Source: Bacillus sp. FJAT-28004 | GTDB taxonomy: Bacteria > Bacillota > Bacilli > Paenibacillales > Paenibacillaceae | Direction of reading: 5' to 3' | Assembly: GCF_001280845.1 (NCBI RefSeq) | Contig: NZ_LGHP01000001.1 | Location: 3,684,418-3,748,417, forward strand | DNA length: 64,000 nucleotides | Position numbers and translations under genes: made by a program | Shown: positions 25,020 to 32,946 of the stretch, in pieces | Layout: the number at the start of each line of letters is the position of its first letter | How positions within the stretch are numbered: the first letter of the stretch is position 1 | Notes under the pieces: generated by a model | The model's input: the letters and a program-made list of their open reading frames with translations, nothing else | Database searches by the model: none | What the model was told of the DNA's origin: nothing

Positions 25020-26585
25020 ATGGTAGATTCCCGTTTCTTGTTGACAGATGAACAAATGATTCAGTTCATCACGAAAGGTTATGTCGTGATACAGAATGAA
25101 TTGCCGCAGCAGCTTCACCAGCATGTTATGGACTCGATTAATCATGTTCTGCACAATGAGGGCAATCCGGGTAATAACATTTTGCCGCGCGTTCCGGATA
25201 TTCAGCAATTCTTCGACACGCCGGTTGTGAAGGGCGCTTTGACGAGCGTTCTGGGGCCGGACTATTACATGCATCCGCATCGACACTGTCACTATAATCA
25301 GCCGGGCAATCAGACTCCTGGCGGGGGCACTTGGCATAAGGACGGGTATTGGTCGGCGATGCGCAGCCACCGGCCATGGTGGGCGATGATCTTCTATTAT
25401 ACGCAAGATGTTACCGAAGACTTGGGACCGACCGCAATTATGCCGGGAACCCAGTATTATGAGAAGTTTATCGGCGACCGGGGAGAAACGATGCTTCCGA
25501 CTGGAAAAGCGGGTACCATGGTGCTGGTCCATTTCGATATGTGGCATAAAGCTTCAATAAATACGACGAATTTGGACCGCTATATGCTGAAGTTTCAATT
25601 TGTTCGGCTACGGGCTCCGGAGCAGCCAAGCTGGAATCATACGAATGACGAACTCGTTGTTCCGGAAGGAACGCCGGCATTCCATCATCATCTGTGGAAC
25701 GACATCTGGAACTGGCTGCGCGGCGAGCGGGCGGGATCGGCGAACGGCTCTGCATACGCGGATACTTCCAAGCTGAAGCAGCTGGAGAACGAATTGACTT
25801 CAGAATCATATGAAATCCGGGGGCAGGCGGCAGACGAGATTGGACGATATGGAACCTCCGCCGCTGCCTTGGCGCCGCAGCTCGGTAGTTTGCTGGGCGA
25901 TTCGGTGGAAACCGTCGCGCTCAATGCTTCTTATGCGCTCGGACATATGGGGCCGGAAGGCGTGAAAGAGTTGCTTGCGCAGCTAGTGACAGGAACCAAC
26001 CAGATCGCAGAGCGCGCTGCATACGGTCTTCAAGGGGCGGGTGTCGGTGCAGCACCGGGACTGATCGATGCGCTTAATGATCCGAAAGAAAAACGGAGAG
26101 CGTTCGCAGCGTTTGTTCTCGGCATGCTCGGATCGGATGCCGTTTCTGCCGTTCCGGCGCTGCTCACATCGTTAAGCGATGAGAGCGAATGGGTCCGCCG
26201 CAACGTTATCGAGTCGCTGGGGATGATCGTACAGCCCGCGGAGCAAATCGTTCCGGCGTTGGCGGGCGTATTGGAGGAATCGCTCACGAAAGAAATGTCC
26301 GGCGAACCAAATACGTCGGACATTTATGTAGAAAATCAAAGTTATATCACGAACAAAATCGGGTATACCGCTGCGTTGTCCTTGCTGCGCATCGGCAAGG
26401 CAGGCGACCCGGCCATCATGCTGCGGGCACTTGAGAAAGGTTTGGAAAGTCATGACCGTTATGTCAGATCCTATGCTGCTGAAGCGCTGACAAACATCCG
26501 TACGCCCGAGGCTATCGATACATTAATTCGATTCTACCGATCCTCAAGATGGTGCCCGGATACTCATAAAGCCAGCACGTTCTAA
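25020..26585 (+). CDS. PhyH-type Fe(II)/2-oxoglutarate dioxygenase fused to HEAT repeats
   Basis: 521 aa, apparently cytoplasmic. Residues about 8-210 are a phytanoyl-CoA dioxygenase-like domain: the iron ligands are His106 and Asp108 in GTWHKDGYW and the distal His176 in HFDMWHKAS, with Arg187 a candidate 2-oxoglutarate ligand. Residues about 250-515 are at least five HEAT-like helical repeats (SYEIRGQAADEIGRYGTSAA, VALNASYALGHMGPEGVKEL, RRAFAAFVLGMLGSDAVSAV, SEWVRRNVIESLGMIV and DRYVRSYAAEALTNIRTPEA). HEAT repeats usually bind proteins or modified substrates. The ATG follows AAAGGAGAG. GC-rich compared with the flanks. Substrate unknown; a hydroxylase recruited by its repeat domain is inference. 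Confidence 0.83.
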   Translation: MVDSRFLLTDEQMIQFITKGYVVIQNELPQQLHQHVMDSINHVLHNEGNPGNNILPRVPDIQQFFDTPVVKGALTSVLGPDYYMHPHRHCHYNQPGNQTPGGGTWHKDGYWSAMRSHRPWWAMIFYYTQDVTEDLGPTAIMPGTQYYEKFIGDRGETMLPTGKAGTMVLVHFDMWHKASINTTNLDRYMLKFQFVRLRAPEQPSWNHTNDELVVPEGTPAFHHHLWNDIWNWLRGERAGSANGSAYADTSKLKQLENELTSESYEIRGQAADEIGRYGTSAAALAPQLGSLLGDSVETVALNASYALGHMGPEGVKELLAQLVTGTNQIAERAAYGLQGAGVGAAPGLIDALNDPKEKRRAFAAFVLGMLGSDAVSAVPALLTSLSDESEWVRRNVIESLGMIVQPAEQIVPALAGVLEESLTKEMSGEPNTSDIYVENQSYITNKIGYTAALSLLRIGKAGDPAIMLRALEKGLESHDRYVRSYAAEALTNIRTPEAIDTLIRFYRSSRWCPDTHKASTF

Positions 26586-26735
26586 ACGAAAATATGCGAC
26601 AATCTAGTTTTTCACGGAACGCTGTCCGGTCTCCCTACCAGGAGGCCAGATGGCGTTCTGTGCGTTGTGTTAATACATGTGTATTCGGATGGGAGCCCAA
26701 AGCTTTTATGACTATACATTTGACGCAGCATACAT

Positions 26736-26921
26736 GTGGGAAGATGTATATTAGGCAGGTATGATTATTTGGTAGCGCCTGTTTCACTTTGGAATTCTGT
26801 TGATGAAACCTATGAGCACGTGAAAAAAGTGATCTTTGAGCATAGTGGTCACAACCCAATGATTGAGGAACCTCTAACCTTTGACAAAAAGCTAAGCAAG
26901 TGGATTCTTGAGGGCAATTGA
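26736..26921 (+). pseudogene. Probable 3' end of an unknown gene
   Basis: The reading frame YDYLVAPVSLWNSVDETYEH, then VKKVIFEHSGHNPMIEEPLT and FDKKLSKWILEGN looks like genuine protein and is followed 20 bases later by a good terminator. The only in-frame start is a GTG at 26736 without a ribosome binding site, so this is most likely the end of a truncated gene. Family not recognised. Confidence 0.4.
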
Positions 26922-26940
26922 GGCTTTCCTTTGTATAACG

Positions 26941-26972
26941 AAAAACACTAAGTTGATTCTTAGTGTTTTTTT
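26941..26972 (+). terminator. Rho-independent terminator
   Basis: AAAAACACTAAG, loop TTGATT, CTTAGTGTTTTTTT. Follows the truncated frame ending at 26921. Confidence 0.8.
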
Positions 26973-26989
26973 ATTTCCTGCCCCTTTGG

Positions 26990-27034
26990 TTTCGCCCAAA
27001 TGAGTTTTACCATTGTGTCTAACAGCGAAATTTA
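26990..27034. repeat. Diverged palindromic site (site E), possible cassette boundary
   Basis: Outer arms TTTCGCCC ... AGCGAAATTT resemble those of the site at 28681-28735, and ATTGTGTCTAAC (27012-27023) recurs exactly at 28582-28593. The G-E-P-Y-H-K core is not preserved, so membership in the rlmH-site family is uncertain. Confidence 0.35.
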
Positions 27035-27060
27035 GTAAAAACCGATATAACTTTGCAAAG

Positions 27061-27501
27061 CTAGTAGGCCAATTCCGCCAGCAGCTTGCCAAGCCGGTCA
27101 AGGTTCTGTTCATTAGCTTCTATGCAAATCGGCTTAGATTTTTCAAACTCCTCTTTTTCCTTGAAAAGTTGACGGAAGGTGACTCTGGTGCTGCCTTCGA
27201 TGCTCTCGAAGGTAGCCGTTATCCGAAATTCGTGACCGGACACATGATCAAGCACAATCCGCTCTGACGGTACAATCTCAACAAAGACGTTATGGTTAGG
27301 ATAATCCACCCCATCCGGTCCATGCATGATGAACCGCCATGTGCCTCCCGGCCTGATATCACACACTTGATTCGTATTCGTGAAACCTTGCGGCCCCCAC
27401 CATCGGGCTAACAAATCGGGAGTTGTCCAGGCCCGAAACACGAGTTCCCGCGGGACATCGTACTCGCGCGTAGCAATAAGTTCATTTTCACCTATAGTCA
27501 T
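27061..27501 (-). CDS. SRPBCC (AHSA1-like) domain protein
   Basis: 146 aa with the START/AHA1 fold: REYDVPRELVFRAWTTPDLL, then ARWWGPQGFT, GGTWRFIMHGPDG and the beta strands NHNVFVEIVPSERIVLDHV. Proteins of this class bind hydrophobic ligands or act as small stress proteins. Its start overlaps the stop of the upstream SRPBCC gene by four bases, so the two are translationally coupled, third gene of a MerR-SRPBCC-SRPBCC operon. Confidence 0.85.
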   Translation of the reverse strand: MTIGENELIATREYDVPRELVFRAWTTPDLLARWWGPQGFTNTNQVCDIRPGGTWRFIMHGPDGVDYPNHNVFVEIVPSERIVLDHVSGHEFRITATFESIEGSTRVTFRQLFKEKEEFEKSKPICIEANEQNLDRLGKLLAELAY

Positions 27502-27947
27502 GTTCCTACCTCCCCTTCTACTACCTTGCCGAGTGCGTCCAACATGACGTTTGTACCGTGTTCCCGTACTTCTGGCGTATCGTGTCCGTCAAAGAACGCA
27601 CCTTGCTCCGTGAAAATCAGCTTCGTACCGACCTCCACCTTGATAAGCTCTATTGTTGTAATCGAGACGGAGATACGTGTGCCTCCCGAATCCAGCGTGT
27701 ACGTATAGACAATGCGCTGCTCTGGAACAAGCTCCTGATAGTTGGCGTCGAAGGTAAAGATCGGCCCTTCCGGCGGCCCGCCACTGCTGTACTCACGCCC
27801 GCCGACCTGAAAATCGAAGATGTCTGGCTTCGAAAACCACTTGGCTTTGGAAATCGGATCTGCCCATGCGTGATAAACCCTCTCCGGCGAAGCGGCATAA
27901 GTCCGCTCGACGACAAAAGTTCCATGGTTGACAAATCGTTCGTTCAT
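27498..27947 (-). CDS. SRPBCC (AHSA1-like) domain protein
   Basis: 149 aa, paralogue of the following gene with the same fold: VVERTYAASPERVYHAWADP, then ISKAKWFSKP and FDANYQELVPEQRIVYTYTL. Overlaps the upstream MerR gene (shared base at 27947) and the downstream gene (four bases). Such tightly coupled MerR/SRPBCC sets are common in soil Bacillota; the inducing ligand is unknown. Confidence 0.85.
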   Translation of the reverse strand: MNERFVNHGTFVVERTYAASPERVYHAWADPISKAKWFSKPDIFDFQVGGREYSSGGPPEGPIFTFDANYQELVPEQRIVYTYTLDSGGTRISVSITTIELIKVEVGTKLIFTEQGAFFDGHDTPEVREHGTNVMLDALGKVVEGEVGT

Positions 27948-28450
27948 TAATTTTCCTCCTTATGTTTCGGAATTCCGCTTTCCTCGGCAAGAAAGTCTCC
28001 TAACAGGTCCAAATGTCGCTCCCAACTCGTTTGCCGCTCAATGACCGGTTTCTCAAATTCCATCTTCATCGCTTGCAGAAGACTCGTGAAATCTTCAACC
28101 GTTAATTCCGCCTGGCCTTGCATAAGTTTGGATACATGTCTGAGCTGCTCCAATAGTTTCTGCTGCAGTTTGATCTGTTCTTTGATTTGATTTATCTGCA
28201 GGTTGACGATCTCAAGCGGACTGATATGCCCGCCACTTAAGGCCAAATTAATCTCCTCGAGAGATAACCCCAGTTCCTTAAGTGATAATATCTGGTGCAA
28301 GCGTGATAAGTTCGATTCACTATATAGCCTGTGGCCCGATTCCGTCTGGTCGGATGGAGATAACAGACCAATTTGATCATAAAAGCGTAGGGTTCGTACG
28401 GTAAGCCCCGTCAGCTTGGCGAGGTCCCCAACCTTCCAATGTCTCCTCAT
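27947..28450 (-). CDS. MerR family transcriptional regulator
   Basis: 167 aa. N-terminal winged helix of the MerR type: WKVGDLAKLTGLTVRTLRFY, then DQIGLLSPSDQTESGHRLYS and LHQILSLKELGLSLEEINLA. A coiled-coil dimer helix (about 85-120) follows, then a C-terminal region predicted to bind a small hydrophobic inducer rather than a metal (no conserved cysteines). It is the first gene of the operon with the two SRPBCC genes. A TTACG-TTA-CGTAA dyad lies 56 bases upstream. Confidence 0.87.
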   Translation of the reverse strand: MRRHWKVGDLAKLTGLTVRTLRFYDQIGLLSPSDQTESGHRLYSESNLSRLHQILSLKELGLSLEEINLALSGGHISPLEIVNLQINQIKEQIKLQQKLLEQLRHVSKLMQGQAELTVEDFTSLLQAMKMEFEKPVIERQTSWERHLDLLGDFLAEESGIPKHKEEN

Positions 28451-28505
28451 TAACCATCTCCACTCTTTGTCGCTAGCTATGTACCGGTAGCTCTATTGTA
28501 AAACA

Positions 28506-28518
28506 TTACGTTACGTAA
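28506..28518. promoter_or_regulatory. MerR-type operator dyad
   Basis: TTACGTTACGTAA (arms TTACG and CGTAA) within AACATTACGTTACGTAAGGT, a pattern seen at promoters of MerR regulators that govern small stress operons. Located upstream of the MerR-SRPBCC operon. Confidence 0.5.
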
Positions 28519-28552
28519 GGTGCAAGCGAAATTGTAACGCTCTACCGAATTT

Positions 28553-28617
28553 TTTTGCGCCACTGATTTTGAACACAGGCTATTGTGTCTAACGGAGAAA
28601 ACTCCGCCGTGGCGCTA
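28553..28617. repeat. Structured element F with the 12-bp repeat ATTGTGTCTAAC
   Basis: Nested inverted repeats: GCGCCAC ... GTGGCGC outside, ACACA ... TGTGT and ACGGAG-AAAA-CTCCGC inside. It contains ATTGTGTCTAAC at 28582-28593, an exact copy of the word at 27012-27023 on the other side of the MerR-SRPBCC operon. Confidence 0.45.
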
Positions 28618-28680
28618 TTTAATGCTATTGTATTAGAAATATACGCTTGGAATCCTAAGCGTATATTTGAGTATTTTTTA

Positions 28681-28735
28681 AAATTTCGCCCTACTTATGA
28701 TACGGTTCACCGTATCACTTATAGAGCGAAATATT
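28681..28735. repeat. rlmH-end-like palindromic site (site A)
   Basis: Bases 28691-28711 read on the minus strand G-E-P-Y-H-K-stop, the end of RlmH. The whole site is a large imperfect palindrome: AAATTTCGCCCTACTTATGA and TACGG on the left, centre TTCA, CCGTATCACTTATAGAGCGA on the right. The right arm read on the plus strand gives GSPYHL-stop. Compare 38847-38898, 40083-40131 and the real rlmH end at 42403-42423. Confidence 0.72.
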
Positions 28736-28826
28736 ATGGCATCTATTTGGATGCCTTTTGCCACATCTTCGCTATAATATATCTATTATTCATATCCTAA
28801 TAGAATCAACCATAGGTTTTTTGGGA

Positions 28827-28855
28827 GGAGCCTGCCATCGGTGGGCTTCTTTTTG
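28827..28855 (+). terminator. Plus-strand terminator without an intact gene before it
   Basis: AGCCTGCC, loop ATC, GGTGGGCT (two G-T pairs) followed by TCTTTTTGCTTTTT. The 28519-28826 stretch before it holds no intact gene, only site A, element F and short hairpins. Confidence 0.6.
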
Positions 28856-28919
28856 CTTTTTCTGCCTGCCGAAGGTTTGCGTGGGTTAAGCGTCTAAGAT
28901 TCTGGCAATTAAATATACG

Positions 28920-29255
28920 CTATAAATCATACTGTTGTTTTCTGGCCAAATGGGCTTCTCCCCAGCCGTGCATCATATCAAGTACGGTCTGGAGAGTTGC
29001 CCCATACTCGGTCATGGAATATTCAACCTTTGGAGGGATCTGAGGATAAATAACCCGCTTGATAATTTCTTCTCCCTCTAATTCACGCAGATGGGAAGTA
29101 AGCATTTTTTTGGTAACACCAGGTAATGCTTGATGCAACTCACTGAACCTCATCGTCCCACTATGGAGCAAGTTGAGCATAATTGCGATTTTCCATTTGC
29201 CTACAATCGTCTCCAACGCCGTTGCGACTTTGCAATTGTTTGGTTTCCCATCCAT
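28920..29255 (-). CDS. HxlR family transcriptional regulator
   Basis: 111 aa winged helix-turn-helix. TALETIVGKWKIAIMLNLLH, then SGTMRFSELHQALPGVTKKM and LTSHLRELEGEEIIKRVIYP, then QIPPKVEYSMTEYG is the full HxlR signature. The ATG at 29255 follows TTGGAGG; a TTG at 29270 overlaps that site. Divergent from the pirin gene, which it probably represses. First gene inside the interval between sites A and B. Confidence 0.9.
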   Translation of the reverse strand: MDGKPNNCKVATALETIVGKWKIAIMLNLLHSGTMRFSELHQALPGVTKKMLTSHLRELEGEEIIKRVIYPQIPPKVEYSMTEYGATLQTVLDMMHGWGEAHLARKQQYDL

Positions 29256-29464
29256 ATTTCTAACCTCCAACTCACCGACTGTTATCTGTTATCTATTATC
29301 TACCCTAGATTCTGATTTATGAAATAAAGGTTACATTGAAGGTACCCTGTCACTTTATTGTGCCTACTTCATAAATAGCGTATAAAGCTGCATAATGAAT
29401 TTAAGAAATAATAGTAACTTAATATTAGTAAGATAAAAATCAGATTGCAAGGAGGAAGTTAACA

Positions 29465-30310
29465 ATGTCCAGTCAAGTTGTTTTCAGTCGCAGCATCAAA
29501 AGTGTCCGTACCCCTGAATTCCAACGGAATAGCGACATCCATACGATGGCATGGGTTTTTGAACCCGGGAATTGGGAAGAACATGATCCGTTTTTGCTTA
29601 TGGCTCACGATCATATGCGTAGTGGCGTATTCGGCATTCATCCCCATCGCGGAATCGAGACGGTCACTTTTTTAATAGACGGTCATCTTAATCATTATGA
29701 CAGCAAGCATGGAAAAGGCGTACTTCATCCTGGTGATGCACAATGGATGACTGCAGGCAGAGGCGTTGAACATGTCGAAGACGCGGCAAAAGACGAGGAG
29801 GTCAATCTTCTTCAATTATGGGTTAACATTCCTCGTGAATGGAAGATGTCCCCTTCCAGATACCAAGACTTACGTAAAGATGAAATGCCTATTCTACATG
29901 AAGACGGGGCCGAAATCCGGATCTTCTCTGGTTCTTGTGGCAATAAGATTGCTGATACGAAAAATATAGCTCCAGTGACGATGTTGGAAGTGATGCTTGA
30001 ACCAGGAGCGGCGGTCTCGCCGCAATTGCCAGGAAGCTACAATGGATTTCTGTACATTTTGGAAGGTGAAGGAATCTTTGGTTTGAATGATACAGCAGGA
30101 ACAAAAGGGCAAGTATTATGGATGGGATCTGCAGGAACTGCTGAGCAAAGCACAATTAATATCCAGGCGAAAAGCAAAATGCGTGTCATGCTATACGCAG
30201 GTGAACCGATTCGTGAACCTGTCGTTGCCAGAGGCCCTTTTGTAATGAACACGGAAGAAGAAATCATTCAAGCCTTTAATGATTATAAAAATGGAAAATT
30301 TAAATTTTAA
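29465..30310 (+). CDS. Pirin family protein
   Basis: 281 aa bicupin. The metal ligands of the N-terminal cupin are His59 and His61 in FGIHPHRGIETVTFLI and His103 and Glu105 in GRGVEHVED, all conserved. Such proteins are quercetin 2,3-dioxygenase-like or redox sensors; the activity is not settled. The ATG follows AAGGAGGAAG. It lies between a divergent HxlR regulator and a CynX-type transporter and is likely induced together with it. Confidence 0.9.
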   Translation: MSSQVVFSRSIKSVRTPEFQRNSDIHTMAWVFEPGNWEEHDPFLLMAHDHMRSGVFGIHPHRGIETVTFLIDGHLNHYDSKHGKGVLHPGDAQWMTAGRGVEHVEDAAKDEEVNLLQLWVNIPREWKMSPSRYQDLRKDEMPILHEDGAEIRIFSGSCGNKIADTKNIAPVTMLEVMLEPGAAVSPQLPGSYNGFLYILEGEGIFGLNDTAGTKGQVLWMGSAGTAEQSTINIQAKSKMRVMLYAGEPIREPVVARGPFVMNTEEEIIQAFNDYKNGKFKF

Positions 30311-30352
30311 TTCTGTATAAAATTGACTTGTATAGAGAAAGAGTTGTATAAG

Positions 30353-31522
30353 ATGAAAAAATATTCACTATTGATTGTAGCTTTATTTATCGCATCATTG
30401 AACTTGCGTCCCGCGATTAACTCCATTGCTCCCTTGCTTGAGAATATAAGAGACAACTTGGGAATGAACGCCTCTGTTGCGAGCTTGCTGACTTCGATTC
30501 CTGTCCTGTGCATGGGACTATTCTCCCCGGCAGCCGTGAAATTCAGCGGAAAATGGGGCATTGAGCGGGTACTTGGTTGGTCGCTATTTGTGATTGGAAT
30601 AGGTACTGTTCTTCGTTTCTTTACACATTCGACTTTTTCTTTGCTTATTACTGCTTTTATCGCGGGAGTTGGTATTGCAGTTGCAGGACCACTTCTTCCT
30701 GGGTTTATTAAGCGCCACTTTCCTAAGCATGTACCCTCGATGATCGCGGTATACACGGTTGCGCTAACTTTAGGAGCCGCACTAAGTTCTGGATTCGCAA
30801 GATCGTTGCAGGATGGATTTAATTCGTGGCAAAGTGCGTTAGGGATCTGGGCGGTTATTGCGTTCGGCGCCGTACTTCTATGGTGGATGTTTGTACTGCG
30901 GCGTACTCCTACGCAAGTTCAGCTCTCTTCAACTGGTTCGAAAGCAAGTTTGCCATGGAAGAATAAAAAAGCATGGCAGCTTACGCTATCATTTGGCTTA
31001 ATGGCGATGCTGTTCTATTCTTTTACAGCTTGGCTGCCGCAAATTGTTCAGGGTATGGGTTATAGCAAGTCTTACGCAGCAAATGTTCTTACGATATTCG
31101 TCGTTGTTCAGATTCCGGTGAGTCTCATTCTACCGATTCTGCTACGTCATTTCCCTTCCCGTCGCCTTTGGCTATCGGTCGAAGCGCTGTTAGAACTAAT
31201 CGGACTTATCCTTCTCGCGTCCTCCGCCGAACCTTGGATTGCTGCAATCTTTATTGGAGCAGGCGCAGGTGGATTGTTTTCACTCAATCTCCTTCTGCCT
31301 TTGGATGCTACCAACAATCCACAAGAGGCCGCTTCTTGGTCGGCTATGACCCAATCCATCGGTTATGTCCTCGGAGCAACGGGTCCCATTATTCTTGGCT
31401 GGATTCATGATGCGACCGAAAGTTTCTCTACTGCGATAGCAGGGCTGATCGTAATTAATGTGGTGATGATCTTCGTGCAGTTTGCAGCTACTTCTATCAA
31501 AAAAAGCCAACGTGCAGCATGA
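30353..31522 (+). CDS. CynX/NimT family MFS transporter
   Basis: 389 aa with 12 predicted helices. The N-terminus SLLIVALFIASLNLRPAINS, then IAPLLENIRDNLGM is the characteristic CynX/NimT start (LNLRPA-x-x-S-x-x-P). Family members export cyanate, nitroimidazoles or similar small compounds. The ATG at 30353 is chosen over a GTG/ATG region at 30323 because the conserved N-terminus begins there. 43 bases after the pirin gene, probably one operon with it. Confidence 0.85.
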   Translation: MKKYSLLIVALFIASLNLRPAINSIAPLLENIRDNLGMNASVASLLTSIPVLCMGLFSPAAVKFSGKWGIERVLGWSLFVIGIGTVLRFFTHSTFSLLITAFIAGVGIAVAGPLLPGFIKRHFPKHVPSMIAVYTVALTLGAALSSGFARSLQDGFNSWQSALGIWAVIAFGAVLLWWMFVLRRTPTQVQLSSTGSKASLPWKNKKAWQLTLSFGLMAMLFYSFTAWLPQIVQGMGYSKSYAANVLTIFVVVQIPVSLILPILLRHFPSRRLWLSVEALLELIGLILLASSAEPWIAAIFIGAGAGGLFSLNLLLPLDATNNPQEAASWSAMTQSIGYVLGATGPIILGWIHDATESFSTAIAGLIVINVVMIFVQFAATSIKKSQRAA

Positions 31523-31554
31523 TAGTGATGTGAAAGTTCCAATTCAAACGAAGA

Positions 31555-31597
31555 TGCCTCCAAAACCACTATACCAGTGGGGCTGGAGGCTTCTTTT
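31555..31597 (+). terminator. Terminator of the pirin-CynX unit
   Basis: GCCTCC ... GGAGGC stem with inner CCACT-ATACC-AGTGG pairing, followed by TTCTTTTT. 32 bases after the CynX stop. Confidence 0.75.
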
Positions 31598-31829
31598 TCT
31601 TAGATTAAACATTTAAAGTGGGACGTAAAAAATCCAAAAATGAGCCCTTATTTTTCTCAGAAGGGGGAGAGGTTTTCATAGACCTCATGCTTCCCATTCT
31701 ATACCCTACTCACTCCGGCTTTTTCCACCCCGTTATTGCATTGGCAGAAGTTCGGAACGTTCGGCTGCAATGGAGTAACTCAGCCCCTGCTGAGCTATCG
31801 CATCAAAATGATTCGTCTCGGGACTGTCG
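31598..31829. other. Intergenic region with possible coding remnant
   Basis: On the minus strand, in another frame than the EamA gene and directly after it, the text NGLVGVLDNDSPETNHFDAI, then AQQGLSYSIAAERSELLPMQ-stop (about 31730-31850) looks like protein. It could be the end of an unrelated lost gene fused to the EamA 3' end. Not assigned. Confidence 0.25.
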
Positions 31830-32789
31830 TTATCCAGCACGCCCACTAAACCATTTCCTCGAAGAATGTATCGCGTTCTTTTCCGGCTGGTTGACTATCA
31901 CAATGCCTGATACAACCAAGCCCAGCGCTGCAAGCACCATTAGATGCATCACTTCACCTAACATCAACGCTGACAATACCACACCGAAAACCGGCGTCAA
32001 GAATAAATACATCGAAACGCTTCCGACCTTGTTGTATTTCATGACATTATTCCAAAGCACAAAACCTGTGGCAGATACAAGCGACAAATACAGCATCATC
32101 AGCACCGTACTCCATGTGAACACAAACGGAAAAGGCCCAGCAAAAGACGCACCGACAGCAAACAAAGCGATTCCGCCAAGCAGCATCTGCCAGCTCGTCA
32201 TATATAGTACATCCAGCTCCTTCGCTTCATTTTTGGAAAGAACATTACCAAACGCGCCGAGAAACATGCTTAGCAGCAAGCAGACTTCCCCCACGCCCAT
32301 ATGAAAGGCCATCTCCCCTTTTGTCATGTTCGCCACAATCACTCCACCGAAACCTAACGCCACTCCAGTGATTTTTCTCAAATTAAAACGGTCGTTCCTA
32401 TACATAAAATGGGCAAGCAAAATCTGAAAAAACGAGGTCGTCCCCGCGATAATGGATCCTTGAATACCTGTAACCATACTCATGCCGTAATAAAAAAAGG
32501 CATACTGAAGAAATGTTTGAAAAAGTCCTATTTTGCTTACCTTGAGTAACGTCCCTCGCTGATACCCTGCCTTCCTGCGGATTAATTTCATGAACAAAAG
32601 GATGAGCAAAGAAGCAAGGACAAACCGGTAACCTGCAAACAAAAGCTGCTCGGACCAATTTTCTTTCCCTATCGCCAGCTCGCCATAACTAAGTTTAATA
32701 AACGGAAAAGCGCTCCCCCACAGCAGTGACGCTAATGTTGCAGTGAACATAATGCCCAAAGGATGCTTGAAAAATCTCTCTGAAGTCAT
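31830..32789 (-). CDS. EamA/DMT family transporter
   Basis: About 319 aa with ten helices and two EamA domains. Opens LGIMFTATLASLLWGSAFPF, then IKLSYGELAIG and the second domain ends GEVMHLMVLAALGLVVSGIV. Typical drug/metabolite exporters of this kind remove small organic molecules or amino acid derivatives. The ATG at 32789 (MTSERFF) is preferred; a GTG at 32801 precedes it. It stands alone between convergent CynX and the Fe-transport operon end. Confidence 0.84.
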   Translation of the reverse strand: MTSERFFKHPLGIMFTATLASLLWGSAFPFIKLSYGELAIGKENWSEQLLFAGYRFVLASLLILLFMKLIRRKAGYQRGTLLKVSKIGLFQTFLQYAFFYYGMSMVTGIQGSIIAGTTSFFQILLAHFMYRNDRFNLRKITGVALGFGGVIVANMTKGEMAFHMGVGEVCLLLSMFLGAFGNVLSKNEAKELDVLYMTSWQMLLGGIALFAVGASFAGPFPFVFTWSTVLMMLYLSLVSATGFVLWNNVMKYNKVGSVSMYLFLTPVFGVVLSALMLGEVMHLMVLAALGLVVSGIVIVNQPEKNAIHSSRKWFSGRAG

Positions 32790-32871
32790 TCTAACAGACA
32801 CCTCGATGATTATTAATCGTATTCATGATTGCTTATAGTACGTAAATATAACTCTTTTCCATAAAAAGATA

Positions 32872-32911
32872 AACGACCGATCCCCTGTTAAATTCAGGGA
32901 AGCGATCGTCG
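32872..32911 (-). terminator. Terminator of the siderophore transport operon
   Basis: Inverted repeat CGAcCGATcCCCTG ... CAGGGaAgCGATCGTCG; the minus strand then reads TTTATCTTTTT. 36 bases beyond the stop of the last operon gene. Confidence 0.6.
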
Positions 32912-32946
32912 CTGGGACATAAGGACAATTTTCTGCGAACATTTTA

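Noticed and set aside
28585..28800. 71-codon plus-strand frame between the MerR gene and HxlR gene
   Set aside because: It crosses site A and the structured element F; its text has no protein character and no site precedes it.
31618..32304. 228-codon plus-strand frame overlapping the EamA gene
   Set aside because: Most of it is the antisense of a convincing ten-helix transporter; no site before the start and no domain.
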